Origin: Extibacter muris
Lineage (GTDB): Bacteria > Bacillota > Clostridia > Lachnospirales > Lachnospiraceae
Reading direction: 5' to 3'
Length of the DNA: 64,000 bases
NCBI RefSeq assembly: GCF_004345005.1
Contig: NZ_SMMX01000010.1
Span: forward strand, 1 to 64,000
The notes under the pieces are model-generated. The model did no database searches, had not been told where the DNA came from, and saw only the letters and a list, made by a program, of their open reading frames with translations. Of the stretch, positions 16,534-25,922 are shown in pieces. The translations under genes were made by a program, and so were the position numbers. How positions within the stretch are numbered: the first letter of the stretch is position 1; each line of letters begins with the position of its first letter.

Positions 16534-17481
16534 CTACGCCTCTGTCCCGTCTTTCTGTCCAACCTCTGCCAGCGACTTTACAAGCCCTGCGATGCTCTGT
16601 ATCTCTGAAGGTATGATAATCTTTGTCGCCTTGCCGTCTGCGGCCCTTTCAAAAGCCTCGAGGCTCTTGAGTGTCAGCACTGCTTCATCGGCGCCGGCCT
16701 CCTTCAGGAATTCAATACCATTCGCATTCGCCTGCTGTACTTTCAAGATGGCTTCCGCTTCACCTTCCGCCTCGCGGATCATCGCCTCTTTCTTCGCCTC
16801 CGCACGCAGGATTGCCGCCTGCTTCTCCGCCTCTGCATCCAGGATCGCAGACTCCTTATGGCCCTCTGCCACAAGAATGGTAGACTTCTTCTCACCTTCC
16901 GCACGCAGGATTGCCTCACGTCGTTCACGCTCTGCCTTCATCTGCTTCTCCATTGCATCCTGGATCGCGGACGGCGGAATGATATTCTTAAGTTCCACAC
17001 GGTTGACTTTGATACCCCATGGGTCTGTCGCCACATCGAGAGAAGAACGCATCTTCGTGTTGATCGTCTCTCTTGATGTAAGTGTCTGGTCCAGCTCCAG
17101 ATCGCCGATGATATTTCTCAGCGTGGTGGCCGTCAGATTCTCGATCGCCATAATCGGATTCGCCACTCCGTAGCAGAAGAGCTTCGGGTCTGTAATCTGA
17201 TAGAACACGACCGTATCGATCCTCATCGTGACATTATCCTTTGTAATAACCGGCTGCGGCGCAAAGTCCACCACCTGTTCTTTCATGTCTACTTTTCTTG
17301 CCACCCGGTCTACGATCGGCAGCTTCACATGGAGTCCGGTCCCCCATGTCGCCTGATATGCGCCAAGTCTCTCGATGACAAGCGCCTGCGCCTGCCTTAC
17401 GATCCTGATACAGGATATCAGAACCAGGACGACAACGACTATTACTATGATACCTATGATTTTACCAACTAACGCTCCCAC
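16534..17481 (-). CDS. SPFH/Band 7 membrane protein (stomatin/QmcA-like)
   Basis: This 315-residue protein has one N-terminal membrane helix (IIGIIVIVVVVLVLIS) and a Band 7 domain (ERLGAYQATWGTGLHVKLP, DPWGIKVNRVELKNI). A long coiled coil of repeated RAEGEKKSTILVAEGHKESA-like units follows. Such proteins form large ring oligomers in membrane microdomains. It overlaps the NfeD gene by one base, the classic stomatin-NfeD operon pair. Length is normal. Confidence 0.9.
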   Translation of the reverse strand: MGALVGKIIGIIVIVVVVLVLISCIRIVRQAQALVIERLGAYQATWGTGLHVKLPIVDRVARKVDMKEQVVDFAPQPVITKDNVTMRIDTVVFYQITDPKLFCYGVANPIMAIENLTATTLRNIIGDLELDQTLTSRETINTKMRSSLDVATDPWGIKVNRVELKNIIPPSAIQDAMEKQMKAERERREAILRAEGEKKSTILVAEGHKESAILDAEAEKQAAILRAEAKKEAMIREAEGEAEAILKVQQANANGIEFLKEAGADEAVLTLKSLEAFERAADGKATKIIIPSEIQSIAGLVKSLAEVGQKDGTEA

Positions 17482-17921
17482 TATGCCTTCTCCTCTCTTG
17501 CTCTTACTATGAGCTTCACTCCTTGTATTCCATCAATCACAACTACTGTATTCTTTTCAATGCGGCCGTCAGGCTCATCTGTCTTAGCCGACCACTCCTG
17601 TCCGTTTATCTCGACTCTTCCCTTAGACTGGAGTGTATCGATATCCTCCAGAACCAGTGCCTGCTGCCCGATCAGGCTCTCCGCATTGGTCTTCTGACGC
17701 TCCTTGTTAAAATATTTGACCGCGATGGGTCTCGTAACAATCAGAAGAATCACGGACACTACCACAAATACGATCATCTGCACTATCGTGCCAAATCCCA
17801 GCACACCGGCCACAAATGCTATGAGCGCGCCGCCTGCGAACCATATGGTCGTCAGACCCATGGTAAGGATCTCTATAATCAACAGAATTACAAATAATAC
17901 CAACCAATACATCGTCTGCAT
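17481..17921 (-). CDS. NfeD-family membrane protein
   Basis: This 146-residue protein has three to four N-terminal membrane segments (WLVLFVILLIIEILTMGL, FAGGALIAFVAGVLGFG, MIVFVVVSVILLIV) followed by a C-terminal OB-fold (IGQQALVLEDIDTLQSKGRV, NGQEWSAKT). It is the short NfeD type without protease domain, thought to work with the SPFH protein encoded next. It starts the pair after a 70-bp gap from the rRNA methyltransferase gene. Confidence 0.88.
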   Translation of the reverse strand: MQTMYWLVLFVILLIIEILTMGLTTIWFAGGALIAFVAGVLGFGTIVQMIVFVVVSVILLIVTRPIAVKYFNKERQKTNAESLIGQQALVLEDIDTLQSKGRVEINGQEWSAKTDEPDGRIEKNTVVVIDGIQGVKLIVRAREEKA

Positions 17922-17991
17922 ATGCTGTCCTCTCTTTTCTTGTAATAGTATTCCTCAAGTCTATCTTACTATACTTCTGTCTATAAAGCAA

Positions 17992-18783
17992 TTACTGTTG
18001 CCGTCTCTGCCTCGCCGCCTCAAACATGAGCACCGCGGAAGCTATGGCCGCATTCAGCGATTCCACCTGACCTTCCATAGGAATGCGGATATAAGAATCC
18101 GCCATCGCGGCAATCTCCTCTCTGAGCCCATTGCCTTCATTTCCGATAAAAAATGCACACGGATTCGTATAATCGGGTTCATCATAAGAAAGCATCCCGT
18201 CAAGATGCGCCGCATATGTATGGATACCTCTTTCCTTCATCCACCGCACGGCCCCGGCAATATCCTCTGTCCGGTATAACGGCATCCGATAGACAGACCC
18301 CATCGTAGACCGGATCGTCTTTGGATGATGCACGTCTACGCAATCGCTGCTCATGATGATTCCTGTCACCCCGGCACCTTCCGCCGTCCGGATGACGGTT
18401 CCCATGTTGCCGGGATCCTGCAGATTGTCAAGGACAAGAACATGCGCCCGCTCTCCGCCTGCCACCTGTGCAAGCGTATACATCTTCTGCCGTACGACGC
18501 AGAGGACGCCCTGGGGCGTCTTCGTGTCAGAAACATAGGCATAGACCTGATCAGACAATATCTCCGTCCGGATACGGCTCCCTCCCAGCACACGGCCGAC
18601 TGTACTGCCTTCCTTATTGTAGAAGGAATCCGACACATATACTTCGGCAAGCCGGCCGGCCGGAACTTCCCGGAACATCCGGATCCCTTCCACAAGGAAG
18701 ACGCCTTCTTCATCTCTGGCCTTCCTCTTTTTTTTAAGATTAACAAGCCGTTTTACCTTCTGGTTTCCTGTACTTGTAATCAT
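17992..18783 (-). CDS. SpoU/TrmH-family RNA 2'-O-methyltransferase
   Basis: This 263-residue SPOUT-fold enzyme has an N-terminal substrate-binding domain (KVKRLVNLKKKRKARDEEGVF, FLVEGIRMFREVP) and a knotted SAM-binding domain with DNLQDPGNMGTVIRTAEG, FFIGNEGNGLREEI and IPMEGQVESLNAAIASAVLM. These are motifs 1-3 of the family. The target is probably 23S rRNA, as for RlmB-type members, but tRNA cannot be excluded. It lies 12 bases behind ktrA. Confidence 0.9.
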   Translation of the reverse strand: MITSTGNQKVKRLVNLKKKRKARDEEGVFLVEGIRMFREVPAGRLAEVYVSDSFYNKEGSTVGRVLGGSRIRTEILSDQVYAYVSDTKTPQGVLCVVRQKMYTLAQVAGGERAHVLVLDNLQDPGNMGTVIRTAEGAGVTGIIMSSDCVDVHHPKTIRSTMGSVYRMPLYRTEDIAGAVRWMKERGIHTYAAHLDGMLSYDEPDYTNPCAFFIGNEGNGLREEIAAMADSYIRIPMEGQVESLNAAIASAVLMFEAARQRRQQ

Positions 18784-18795
18784 CGCATCCCGCCC

Positions 18796-19446
18796 TTATC
18801 CTTTCCGAAAGTTCTCCAGTGCCTCGTTGGCGCCGACCAGAATCAATACCATGTCCTGGCCAAGCGGCCTGTTCGGGTCCGGATTCACCTCTACCTTATC
18901 ACCTGTCACTACGCCTACTACGCTCACATCATGGGAGCGTCTCACATCCAGCTCCTGCAGGCTCTTTCCGCTCCAGCTATCTGGTACGGCCACCTCGGTG
19001 ATACTGTACTCCGGAGACAGCGCGATCCAGTCTGCAAAATTCGTGGATACAAGATTTTTCGCAATCCGCTCTCCCGTCTCACGTTCCGGGAATACGACCG
19101 CGTCAGCTCCGAGCTTCCGCAGTATCTTCGCGTGCATTTCATTTCTTGCCTTGGCAAGCACATATGGCACGCCGAGCTCCTTGGATATGATGGTAGCCAT
19201 TACGCTGGCCTCCATGTCTTCCGAGACTGCTATGATAACCCCGTCCAGATTCCGCGCCCCAAGGGAACGTATGACCTCCTGGTCCTGCATATCCGCCTGT
19301 ATCGCATAAGACACGTCGTCTGCAATCTCCTGGATACGCTCCATCCTGTTATCTACCACGACGACCTCGCAGCCAAGGTTCTGCAGCGTGACCGCCACGC
19401 TGGAACCGAAGCTTCCTAGTCCAAATACTGCATATTGTTTCTTCAT
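18796..19446 (-). CDS. ktrA: KtrA-type potassium uptake regulatory subunit (RCK/TrkA)
   Basis: This 216-residue cytoplasmic ring protein gates the KtrB channel in response to nucleotides. The RCK N-domain Rossmann loop GLGSFGSSVAVTLQNLG and acidic VVVDN pocket are visible, then SEDMEASVMATIISKELG, and a C-terminal RCK_C domain (SGKSLQELDVRRSHDVSVVG). The gene starts 9 bases after ktrB ends. Length matches KtrA. Confidence 0.92.
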   Translation of the reverse strand: MKKQYAVFGLGSFGSSVAVTLQNLGCEVVVVDNRMERIQEIADDVSYAIQADMQDQEVIRSLGARNLDGVIIAVSEDMEASVMATIISKELGVPYVLAKARNEMHAKILRKLGADAVVFPERETGERIAKNLVSTNFADWIALSPEYSITEVAVPDSWSGKSLQELDVRRSHDVSVVGVVTGDKVEVNPDPNRPLGQDMVLILVGANEALENFRKG

Positions 19447-19455
19447 CTCTACCTC

Positions 19456-20835
19456 CTAACCTACCATGATCCGCCGCTCTGGCAGCCTGCGTATCTTATC
19501 TCTCGGATGCACCTTTCCGCCGAACAGGAGTGCCAGCGTAATCGGCCCGAGCCGTCCAAGATACATCATCGCCATGATGACCGCCTGGCTCGCCCTGCTC
19601 AGATGTGGCGTCAGATCTGCAGTCAGCCCTACCGTTCCGATTGCGGAGGACGCCTCGTACAAGATCCCGATGAACGGGACATCTTCCGGTTCTATCACCG
19701 TGATTGCGGTCACGCCGGCCAGGAACGCCGCGAACGCCACCAGCACGACGAAAAAGCCGGTGCGTATATTCGCGTTGTCAATTCTCCGGCCGAAGCATTC
19801 CGTATCCCGTCCACCCCTTACAAAGGTGATGCAGGCTATCACGAGCATCGCCACTGTCGTCGTCTTCACGCCTCCCGCCGTACCGCCCGGAGACCCTCCG
19901 ATAAACATAAGGATGCAGCAGATCAGCTTGGACTCCGTATAGAGCCCTCCCTGTGATATCGTGGCAAACCCGGCTGTCCTCGTAGTGACCGACTGGAACA
20001 TGGAGGCCATGACCTTCTCTCCTATGCTCATGTTTCCAATCGTGTCCGGGTTATTATATTCCATGCCCAGTACCGCGACGGTACCTGACACGAGCAGGAC
20101 AGCCGTCGTAACTATTGCTATCTTGGAATGAAGCGCCAGGCGGGTAAACCACCATTTCCGCGGCACTTCATTTTTAAAAATCTTTTTGCTGTTGGTGATG
20201 ACATCCGTCCATACCGTGAATCCGATACCGCTCAATATGATAAGCAGCATGGTCGTTATGTTGATGACTGGATTCGTCACATATTCCATCAGGCTGCTGT
20301 CGCCGAGTATATCTATACCTGCATTGCAGAACGCAGACACGGCATGGAAGACAGAATACCAGATCCCTTTTGCTACTCCAAACTCTGGGATGAACTGTAC
20401 CGCATACAGCACCGCCCCTGCGGCTTCTACGATGAGCGTTCCGATGATGGCCCGCCTGACCATCCCTACCATCCCGCCGAGCCGGTCCATATTGTAAGAT
20501 TCCTGGATTACGACCCGTTCCCGCACGGTAATCTTCTTTTTTAAAATCAGGAAAAAAGCCGTGGCACAGGCAATGACACCCAGCCCTCCAATCTGGATCA
20601 GAAGCAGCAGTATCACCTTCCCAAGCAGCGTAAACTGTACCGCAGGGGTTATCGTCACGAGGCCGGTAACGCAGACTGCGGTCGTGGACGTAAACAAAGC
20701 ATCCATAAATGCAATGGGTTTTTCGTTGCATATAGGTAGCCACAGAAGTATCCCTCCAAGCAGAATCACTCCGAGAAAACCGAGCGTCAGCAGCTGCATC
20801 GTGTTCCACCTGATATTCTTCTTGTGCTCGCTCAT
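19456..20835 (-). CDS. ktrB: KtrB-type potassium channel subunit (TrkH family)
   Basis: This 459-residue membrane protein has four repeated M1-P-M2 units. The selectivity-filter glycines lie in STTAVCVTGLVT, VSAFCNAGIDILG, TTRTAGFATIS and SAIGTVGLTADL. With KtrA it forms a sodium-stimulated potassium importer. The gene is preceded, 67 bp upstream, by a two-component system and followed by ktrA. Confidence 0.93.
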   Translation of the reverse strand: MSEHKKNIRWNTMQLLTLGFLGVILLGGILLWLPICNEKPIAFMDALFTSTTAVCVTGLVTITPAVQFTLLGKVILLLLIQIGGLGVIACATAFFLILKKKITVRERVVIQESYNMDRLGGMVGMVRRAIIGTLIVEAAGAVLYAVQFIPEFGVAKGIWYSVFHAVSAFCNAGIDILGDSSLMEYVTNPVINITTMLLIILSGIGFTVWTDVITNSKKIFKNEVPRKWWFTRLALHSKIAIVTTAVLLVSGTVAVLGMEYNNPDTIGNMSIGEKVMASMFQSVTTRTAGFATISQGGLYTESKLICCILMFIGGSPGGTAGGVKTTTVAMLVIACITFVRGGRDTECFGRRIDNANIRTGFFVVLVAFAAFLAGVTAITVIEPEDVPFIGILYEASSAIGTVGLTADLTPHLSRASQAVIMAMMYLGRLGPITLALLFGGKVHPRDKIRRLPERRIMVG

Positions 20836-20902
20836 GGACCTTCCCTCTCTTCGCTGTCAGATAATACCATTCATATACTACAATGGCCCTAAATATGTCC
20901 TG

Positions 20903-21592
20903 TTATACTTTGAAGCGGTAGCCCACGCCCCAGATCGTCTCGATATACTGCGGGTTAGAGGTGTCCATCTCCACTTTTTCACGGATCTTCTTGATATGCA
21001 CGGTGACGGTCGCGATATCACCTATGGACTCCATATCCCATATCTCCCGGAAAAGCTCCTCTTTCGTATATACGTGGTTCGGATGGCTTGCCAGAAAAGT
21101 AAGCAGGTCGAATTCTTTCGTCGTGAATGTCCTCTCTTCACCGTTCACCCATACACGCCTTGCCGTCGTGTCTATCTTGAGCCCCCGAATCTCGATGATG
21201 TTGTTCACCTCAGCCGCACTTCCCGTCAGACGGTCATACCGTGCCAGATGTGCCTTCACCCTTGCCACAAGCTCGCTTGGGCTGAATGGTTTGGTCATAT
21301 AGTCGTCGGCCCCGAGTCCAAGCCCTCTGATCTTATCAATGTCGTCCTTCTTGGCGGATACCATGATAATCGGAGTATTCTTGACATTCCTCACCTGACG
21401 GCATATATCGAACCCGTCTATGCCCGGAAGCATCAGATCCAGGATAAACAGATCATAGTCCTCTTCCAGCGCCTTCTTAAGGCCAAGTTCACCGTCATTG
21501 GCTACCTGCACATGGAATCCGCTCAGCTCCAGATAATCTTTTTCCAGATCCGCAATTGTCTCTTCATCTTCCACTATCAATATTTTATTCAT
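20903..21592 (-). CDS. OmpR-family response regulator
   Basis: This protein has a receiver domain (ILIVEDEETIADLEKDYL, phospho-Asp in LFILDLMLPGIDG, conserved Lys in DDYMTKPFSP) and a C-terminal winged helix ending QYIETIWGVGYRFKV. I start it at the ATG at 21592 (MNKILIVED), giving 229 residues; an upstream extension would run through the kinase gene. It overlaps the histidine kinase stop... in reading order it precedes the kinase by an 8-base overlap of its start with the kinase end at 21585. Its position before ktrBA suggests, but does not prove, control of potassium uptake. Confidence 0.9.
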   Translation of the reverse strand: MNKILIVEDEETIADLEKDYLELSGFHVQVANDGELGLKKALEEDYDLFILDLMLPGIDGFDICRQVRNVKNTPIIMVSAKKDDIDKIRGLGLGADDYMTKPFSPSELVARVKAHLARYDRLTGSAAEVNNIIEIRGLKIDTTARRVWVNGEERTFTTKEFDLLTFLASHPNHVYTKEELFREIWDMESIGDIATVTVHIKKIREKVEMDTSNPQYIETIWGVGYRFKV

Positions 21593-23081
21593 GAATCGGT
21601 ACCTCCTGATATTTTCTGAGCACGAAGTACATGGTCGTTCCGGTGTCCTCCCGGCTTGTGGCCCATATCTTCCCCCCATGCTCCTCTATGATTTTCTTGA
21701 CGATCGACAGCCCTATGCCGCTCCCCCCCTTCGAGGAATTCCTCGAAGCATCGGTCCGGTAGAACCGGTCAAATATATTCGGCAGGTCCTTGGCCGCGAT
21801 TCCCTTTCCATTGTCCTCGATTTCCGCCTGTATAAAGTCGCCTACATCCTTGACCCTGAGATTGATCTTTCCCTTTGATTTGTCCATATACTTCAGGGAA
21901 TTGTTGACAATGTTGTGTATCACCCGCTTGATCTGCTCTGCGTCCGCGATGACCTGTACGCCTGGCGACACATAGTTGAAGTATCCAAATTCCACATTTT
22001 TAGACTCCATCTCAAGCGACAGGTCCTCCGCGCAGTCGTTGAAATATTCGTTCACGGACAATGTGTTGAAATTGTACGGGATCCTGTTCGTGTCTATCTT
22101 GGAGTACAGCGTCAGCTCGTTGATGAGCAGATCCATCTCATTGGCTTTATTATATATCGTCCTGATATATTTATCCATCTTCTCAGGCGTGTCCGCCACC
22201 CCGTCCATGATTCCTTCCGCATATCCTTTGATTGCCGTCACGGGCGTCTTCAGGTCGTGGGAAATGTTGCTGATAAGCTCCTTGCTTTCTTTATCGGATT
22301 CTACCTTCTCCTCCGCATTGTCTTTCAGACGCCTTCTCATCTCTTCCAGATCCCGGCACAGCCGTCCAAGCTCATCGTCAGACTCCGGCCTCAGTTCAAA
22401 GTCCAGGTTGCCCTCCTTGATGTTCTGGGCCGCATTCTGCATCTTGCCAAGAGGCTGCATCACCGCGCGGTATATCCAGAATATAAGAAGCAGCGCTGTC
22501 AGCACGAGCACGATTAGTATGCCCATCCCCAGGTCTACGATAAACTCCTGCACTTCCGGTATCATATTGCTGACATCCGTTATAATAAAGGCACTCCCCT
22601 GTTCGCCGTCCTCATATAAGTAATCCACCTGTTTGACAAGCGCCTGTGCCTCGCCGCCCAGATACACCCCGTTCTCAGATGTGTTGCCTGATTCCCCGTA
22701 CTGCGGCAGCTGAGGAATCACATGGTTCACATTGTCGATGTCTGTGCCCATATATATGATCGTGGTGCCCTTGCGCACAAGCAGGTATGCCTTTTTCTTC
22801 TCCAGCTTTTTATTAAACTTCTCCAGACATGTGGCATCCTCGAGCTGCTCCGGGTCTTCCTGCACCATCTCCTCCAGCTCATGGTAAGGCTTTTCTGTCA
22901 GGCGTGACAGTACCTGCATGGAATTGGCAAAGCTTTTCACTGTAGTTCCGGTTATTTCATAAGTCTTTTCTATAGAATTAATCTGATACCGGCTCAACCC
23001 GCAGACCATAAGAAACGTAAGCAGGACCGGAATCAGTATCACTGTCAAAAATGCTATTATAAGCCTCGTTTTTAGCTTCAT
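21585..23081 (-). CDS. sensor histidine kinase (HAMP, HisKA, HATPase)
   Basis: This 498-residue kinase has a membrane helix at residues 7-28 and an extracytoplasmic sensor of about 150 residues, then a second helix (MGILIVLVLTALLLIFWIY). A HAMP linker, the phospho-His box NISHDLKTPVTAIKGYAEG, N box IHNIVNNSLKYMDK, and G boxes DNGKGIA and GSGIGLSIVKKI follow. The start ATG at 23081 has GGAGG 8 bases upstream; an earlier in-frame start reads through the metK terminator. It is translated before, and overlaps by 8 bases, its response regulator gene. Confidence 0.9.
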   Translation of the reverse strand: MKLKTRLIIAFLTVILIPVLLTFLMVCGLSRYQINSIEKTYEITGTTVKSFANSMQVLSRLTEKPYHELEEMVQEDPEQLEDATCLEKFNKKLEKKKAYLLVRKGTTIIYMGTDIDNVNHVIPQLPQYGESGNTSENGVYLGGEAQALVKQVDYLYEDGEQGSAFIITDVSNMIPEVQEFIVDLGMGILIVLVLTALLLIFWIYRAVMQPLGKMQNAAQNIKEGNLDFELRPESDDELGRLCRDLEEMRRRLKDNAEEKVESDKESKELISNISHDLKTPVTAIKGYAEGIMDGVADTPEKMDKYIRTIYNKANEMDLLINELTLYSKIDTNRIPYNFNTLSVNEYFNDCAEDLSLEMESKNVEFGYFNYVSPGVQVIADAEQIKRVIHNIVNNSLKYMDKSKGKINLRVKDVGDFIQAEIEDNGKGIAAKDLPNIFDRFYRTDASRNSSKGGSGIGLSIVKKIIEEHGGKIWATSREDTGTTMYFVLRKYQEVPIHE

Positions 23082-23111
23082 AGTCATATCCTCCGTGCTT
23101 AAGTATAGCAT

Positions 23112-23140
23112 GAAAAAGGGTGCTTCACACGAAAGCACCC
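23112..23140 (-). terminator. terminator after metK
   Basis: GGGTGCTT...AAGCACCC forms an 8-bp stem followed on the minus strand by TTTTTC. It lies 20 bases past the metK stop and just before the histidine kinase start. Confidence 0.8.
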
Positions 23141-23159
23141 ATAAACTTTTATAAAATTT

Positions 23160-24347
23160 TTATAAATATGAGGACAATATCTCTGTTTTGTCAGTCTTTT
23201 CCCACGGCAGATCGATATCGGTCCTGCCAAAATGTCCGTAAGCCGCTGTCTGCTTATAAATCGGGCGTCTGAGGTCCAGCATCCTGATGATGCCCGCCGG
23301 ACGGAGGTCAAAATTCTCACGGACAATCTCCACAAGCCTGTCGTCTGACAGCCTGCCTGTGCCAAATGTCTCAACCCTGACAGACGTCGGATGGGCCACG
23401 CCGATTGCGTAAGACAGCTGTATCTCGCATCTGCGGGCGAGTCCCGCAGCCACGATATTCTTAGCCGCATAGCGTGCCGCATAGGCCGCTGAACGGTCCA
23501 CCTTCGTACAGTCTTTGCCTGAAAATGCCCCGCCACCGTGGCGTGCCATGCCGCCGTATGTGTCCACGATGATCTTCCTTCCCGTAAGGCCGCTGTCCCC
23601 GTGAGGGCCGCCGATTACGAATCTTCCGGTCGGATTGATGAAGAACTTTGTATCTTCATCTGTCATTTCTGCCGGTATCACCTCGTCGAACACATATTTC
23701 TTAATATCTTCATGTATCTGCTCCTGCGTCACATCCGGGTCATGCTGCGTAGACAGAACGACCGCCTCCAGCCTGACCGGAGCCCCTTTTTCATCGTACT
23801 CTACCGTCACCTGCGTCTTGCCGTCAGGTCTCAGATAGGAAAGCGTCCCGTCCTTCCTTACTTCTGTGAGCTTCTTGGACAGCTTGTGTGCAAGTGCTAT
23901 CGGGTAAGGCATCAGCTCCGGCGTCTCATCCGTCGCGTACCCGAACATCATGCCCTGGTCTCCCGCCCCTATCGCCTCCAGTTCGGCATCTGACATCTTG
24001 TTTTCTTTCGCCTCCAGCGCCTTGTCTACCCCGAGTGCGATATCCGGCGACTGCTCATCAATGGCGGTGATCACGCCGCACGTCTCGCAGTCGAACCCAT
24101 ATTTCCCCCTTGTGTACCCGACTTCCCTGACCGTATCCCTCACGATCTTCTGGATGTCTACATATGCATTGGTCGTTATCTCTCCCATTACGAGTACAAG
24201 CCCTGTCGTCGTACTCGTCTCGCAGGCGACACGGCTCATCGGGTCTTGTTCCATAAGTGCATCCAGAATCGCATCGGATATCTGGTCGCACATCTTGTCC
24301 GGGTGCCCTTCTGTCACTGATTCTGATGTAAATAATCTCTTTTCCAT
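23160..24347 (-). CDS. metK: S-adenosylmethionine synthetase
   Basis: MetK makes SAM from methionine and ATP. Signatures [16 protein letters not shown] near the N-terminus and [13 protein letters not shown] (ATP/methionine loop) are present, together with [19 protein letters not shown] for phosphate binding. The start ATG at 24347 has AAAGGAG 5 bases upstream, giving 395 residues; an upstream in-frame extension overlaps the riboswitch expression platform and is not real. Expression is controlled by the SAM-I riboswitch at 24485-24585. Confidence 0.97.
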   Translation of the reverse strand: MEKRLFTSESVTEGHPDKMCDQISDAILDALMEQDPMSRVACETSTTTGLVLVMGEITTNAYVDIQKIVRDTVREVGYTRGKYGFDCETCGVITAIDEQSPDIALGVDKALEAKENKMSDAELEAIGAGDQGMMFGYATDETPELMPYPIALAHKLSKKLTEVRKDGTLSYLRPDGKTQVTVEYDEKGAPVRLEAVVLSTQHDPDVTQEQIHEDIKKYVFDEVIPAEMTDEDTKFFINPTGRFVIGGPHGDSGLTGRKIIVDTYGGMARHGGGAFSGKDCTKVDRSAAYAARYAAKNIVAAGLARRCEIQLSYAIGVAHPTSVRVETFGTGRLSDDRLVEIVRENFDLRPAGIIRMLDLRRPIYKQTAAYGHFGRTDIDLPWEKTDKTEILSSYL

Positions 24348-24437
24348 ATGTTCTCCTTTCTTAACTGCCGTTTCCGGCACTGTAAAACTTTCTCCCGATG
24401 GTCTCTGGCAATATGGAAACACGTTTCCTATTGTACA

Positions 24438-24468
24438 AAAAAACAATCCGCCATAAGCGGACTGTTTT
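24438..24468 (-). terminator. expression-platform terminator of the metK riboswitch
   Basis: On the minus strand ACAGTCCGCTTATGGCGGA forms a stem followed by TTGTTTTTTTG. It lies 17 bases downstream of the SAM-I aptamer and about 90 bases before the metK start, as expected for SAM-dependent termination. Confidence 0.8.
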
Positions 24469-24484
24469 ATATTCATAAACCAAT

Positions 24485-24585
24485 CCTCTTATTGTTCGAA
24501 AGACTCGCTCAGGTTGGCACCTTCCTTTACGGGGTTGCCGCAGCTTCACAGATCCTTTGTATCTCCACTGCTCTGAATAAGAGAA
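24485..24585 (-). promoter_or_regulatory. SAM-I (S-box) riboswitch of metK
   Basis: The minus strand reads CTCTTATTCAGAGCAGTGG, then AGGATCTGTGAAGCTGCGGC, AACCCC, AAGGAAGGTGCCAACCTGAG and a closing AATAAGAG. This is the class-I SAM aptamer: P1 from CTCTTATT/AATAAGAG, the GA-rich kink-turn of P2, and the P3-P4 core. SAM binding should favour the terminator at 24438-24468 and reduce metK transcription. The metNIQ-type operon at 4-6.6 kb has no such element. Confidence 0.93.
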
Positions 24586-24652
24586 AGTTTTATTATTAAC
24601 TTGTTGTTCAATAAGACTTTACAGCCTTTCACGCAAAATGTCAATACGCAAT

Positions 24653-25843
24653 TCATTCCTGGCGGACCTGTATACGGTCCGTCGCGGCCATACCGATTAC
24701 GCATATGCCGCCTGCGATGATAAAAGAAAGGCTGGTTCCAAGCCGCGTATCCTGGACTGCCGCCAGCAGATAAGGGCAGAGGATGGATACGACTCCGTAT
24801 CCGAGCATGACCGCTCCGAAGTTCATCCCCTGGTACTTCATGCCAAAGCAGTCTGAAGTCAGTACGGGAAATACGCTGACAAACCCTCCATATGTAAGCG
24901 ACACGAGTGATATGAGCAGTATGAACAGGCCGCCCCTTGCCACCGTGAGGCCGATGACTGATATCATGGCGGTTGCATACAATACCTGTATCACCGCCTT
25001 CCTTCCACAGAAGTCCGACATCCATGGCGCTGCAAAACGCCCTGCGATGTTAGCGGCTGAAGCGGCTACGACGCCTATCAGGGCTGCGCCATCCGTCAGT
25101 CCCCGCTCCATCCCGAGCGATTTCATCAGCGGATTGACGAGCACATACGCCGGTACTGCAAGGGCCATGGATATGCTCAAGAGATAGTAGGTCTTCGTCC
25201 GGAACAGTTCCTTTGTGGTATACTGCTTCCTCTGCACGATTTCCACCGCGCCGCCTTCCCCATGTCCGGCCGGCCTGGCATCCGGCTCTGAGATAAATAT
25301 GCCGCCCAGGCTTAATACGGCATAGATTCCCGTCACGGCCAGCATTGCATACCTGTAGCCGTGGTTCGCAGGCAGCCAGTCACAGAAAGGGTTCATGACT
25401 ACGCCGGAGATGCCGACGATTCCTACCGTTATCCCCGTCACCAGCCCCCTCTTGTCCGGAAACCACTGCTGCGGCACGGCTACGAGCATGCTGAACGCGC
25501 AGCCGGAACCGAGCCCCCCGAGCAGCCCATATCCGGCTGATATCACCCACGGCATTCCAACCGGCGCGACTGCCGCCAGAAAGAATCCGGTACACATCAC
25601 GAAGCTTCCGCTAAGAATCGTCGCCCTGGCTCCGATCTTGTGCTGAAGGTATCCGCCTATCATATTGCCAACGGCAAAAATCCCTATGATTATCGTAAAA
25701 GGCTGGCTGGATGCCGCCAGGCTGAGATGGTACTCAGATCTGACATGGGGCTGGAACACCGTCCATATGTACGGGTTTCCATGTACAAAATTAACGATGG
25801 CTGCAATGAGCAGAACCATATAACGGTTCTTTATCTTCTTCAT
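24653..25843 (-). CDS. MFS transporter, oxalate/formate antiporter-like (OFA) family
   Basis: This 396-residue protein has about 12 membrane helices with the OFA-type features HGNPYIWTVFQPHV at helix 1 and GNMIGGYLQHKIGARATIL (MFS motif A region). GLGSGCAFSMLVAVPQQWFPD and KRGLVTGITVGIVG follow. OFA proteins exchange small organic anions such as oxalate, formate or others; the substrate is not predictable here. It lies alone between murA and metK on the minus strand, with a terminator upstream. Confidence 0.85.
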   Translation of the reverse strand: MKKIKNRYMVLLIAAIVNFVHGNPYIWTVFQPHVRSEYHLSLAASSQPFTIIIGIFAVGNMIGGYLQHKIGARATILSGSFVMCTGFFLAAVAPVGMPWVISAGYGLLGGLGSGCAFSMLVAVPQQWFPDKRGLVTGITVGIVGISGVVMNPFCDWLPANHGYRYAMLAVTGIYAVLSLGGIFISEPDARPAGHGEGGAVEIVQRKQYTTKELFRTKTYYLLSISMALAVPAYVLVNPLMKSLGMERGLTDGAALIGVVAASAANIAGRFAAPWMSDFCGRKAVIQVLYATAMISVIGLTVARGGLFILLISLVSLTYGGFVSVFPVLTSDCFGMKYQGMNFGAVMLGYGVVSILCPYLLAAVQDTRLGTSLSFIIAGGICVIGMAATDRIQVRQE

Positions 25844-25860
25844 CTTTTTCCCCGCTTACC

Positions 25861-25889
25861 AAAATCAGCCCGCAACATGCGGACTGATT
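25861..25889 (-). terminator. terminator after murA
   Basis: AATCAG-CCGC...GCGG-CTGATT forms a 10-pair stem with one bulged mismatch, followed on the minus strand by TTTT. It lies 34 bases past the murA stop. Confidence 0.65.
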
Positions 25890-25922
25890 CAAATGTCTGT
25901 TTTATATGATTCATCTTTTCTT

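Noticed and set aside
18325-19419. 364-codon plus-strand open frame opposite the rRNA methyltransferase and ktrA
   Set aside because: It is antisense to two well-supported genes and its composition is that of a reverse-complement shadow.
20561-21619. 352-codon plus-strand open frame opposite ktrB and the response regulator
   Set aside because: Shadow of real minus-strand genes; no family resemblance.
24348-24476. N-terminal extension of metK
   Set aside because: The extra 43 codons lie in the riboswitch expression platform; the ATG at 24347 has a proper ribosome site and matches family length.
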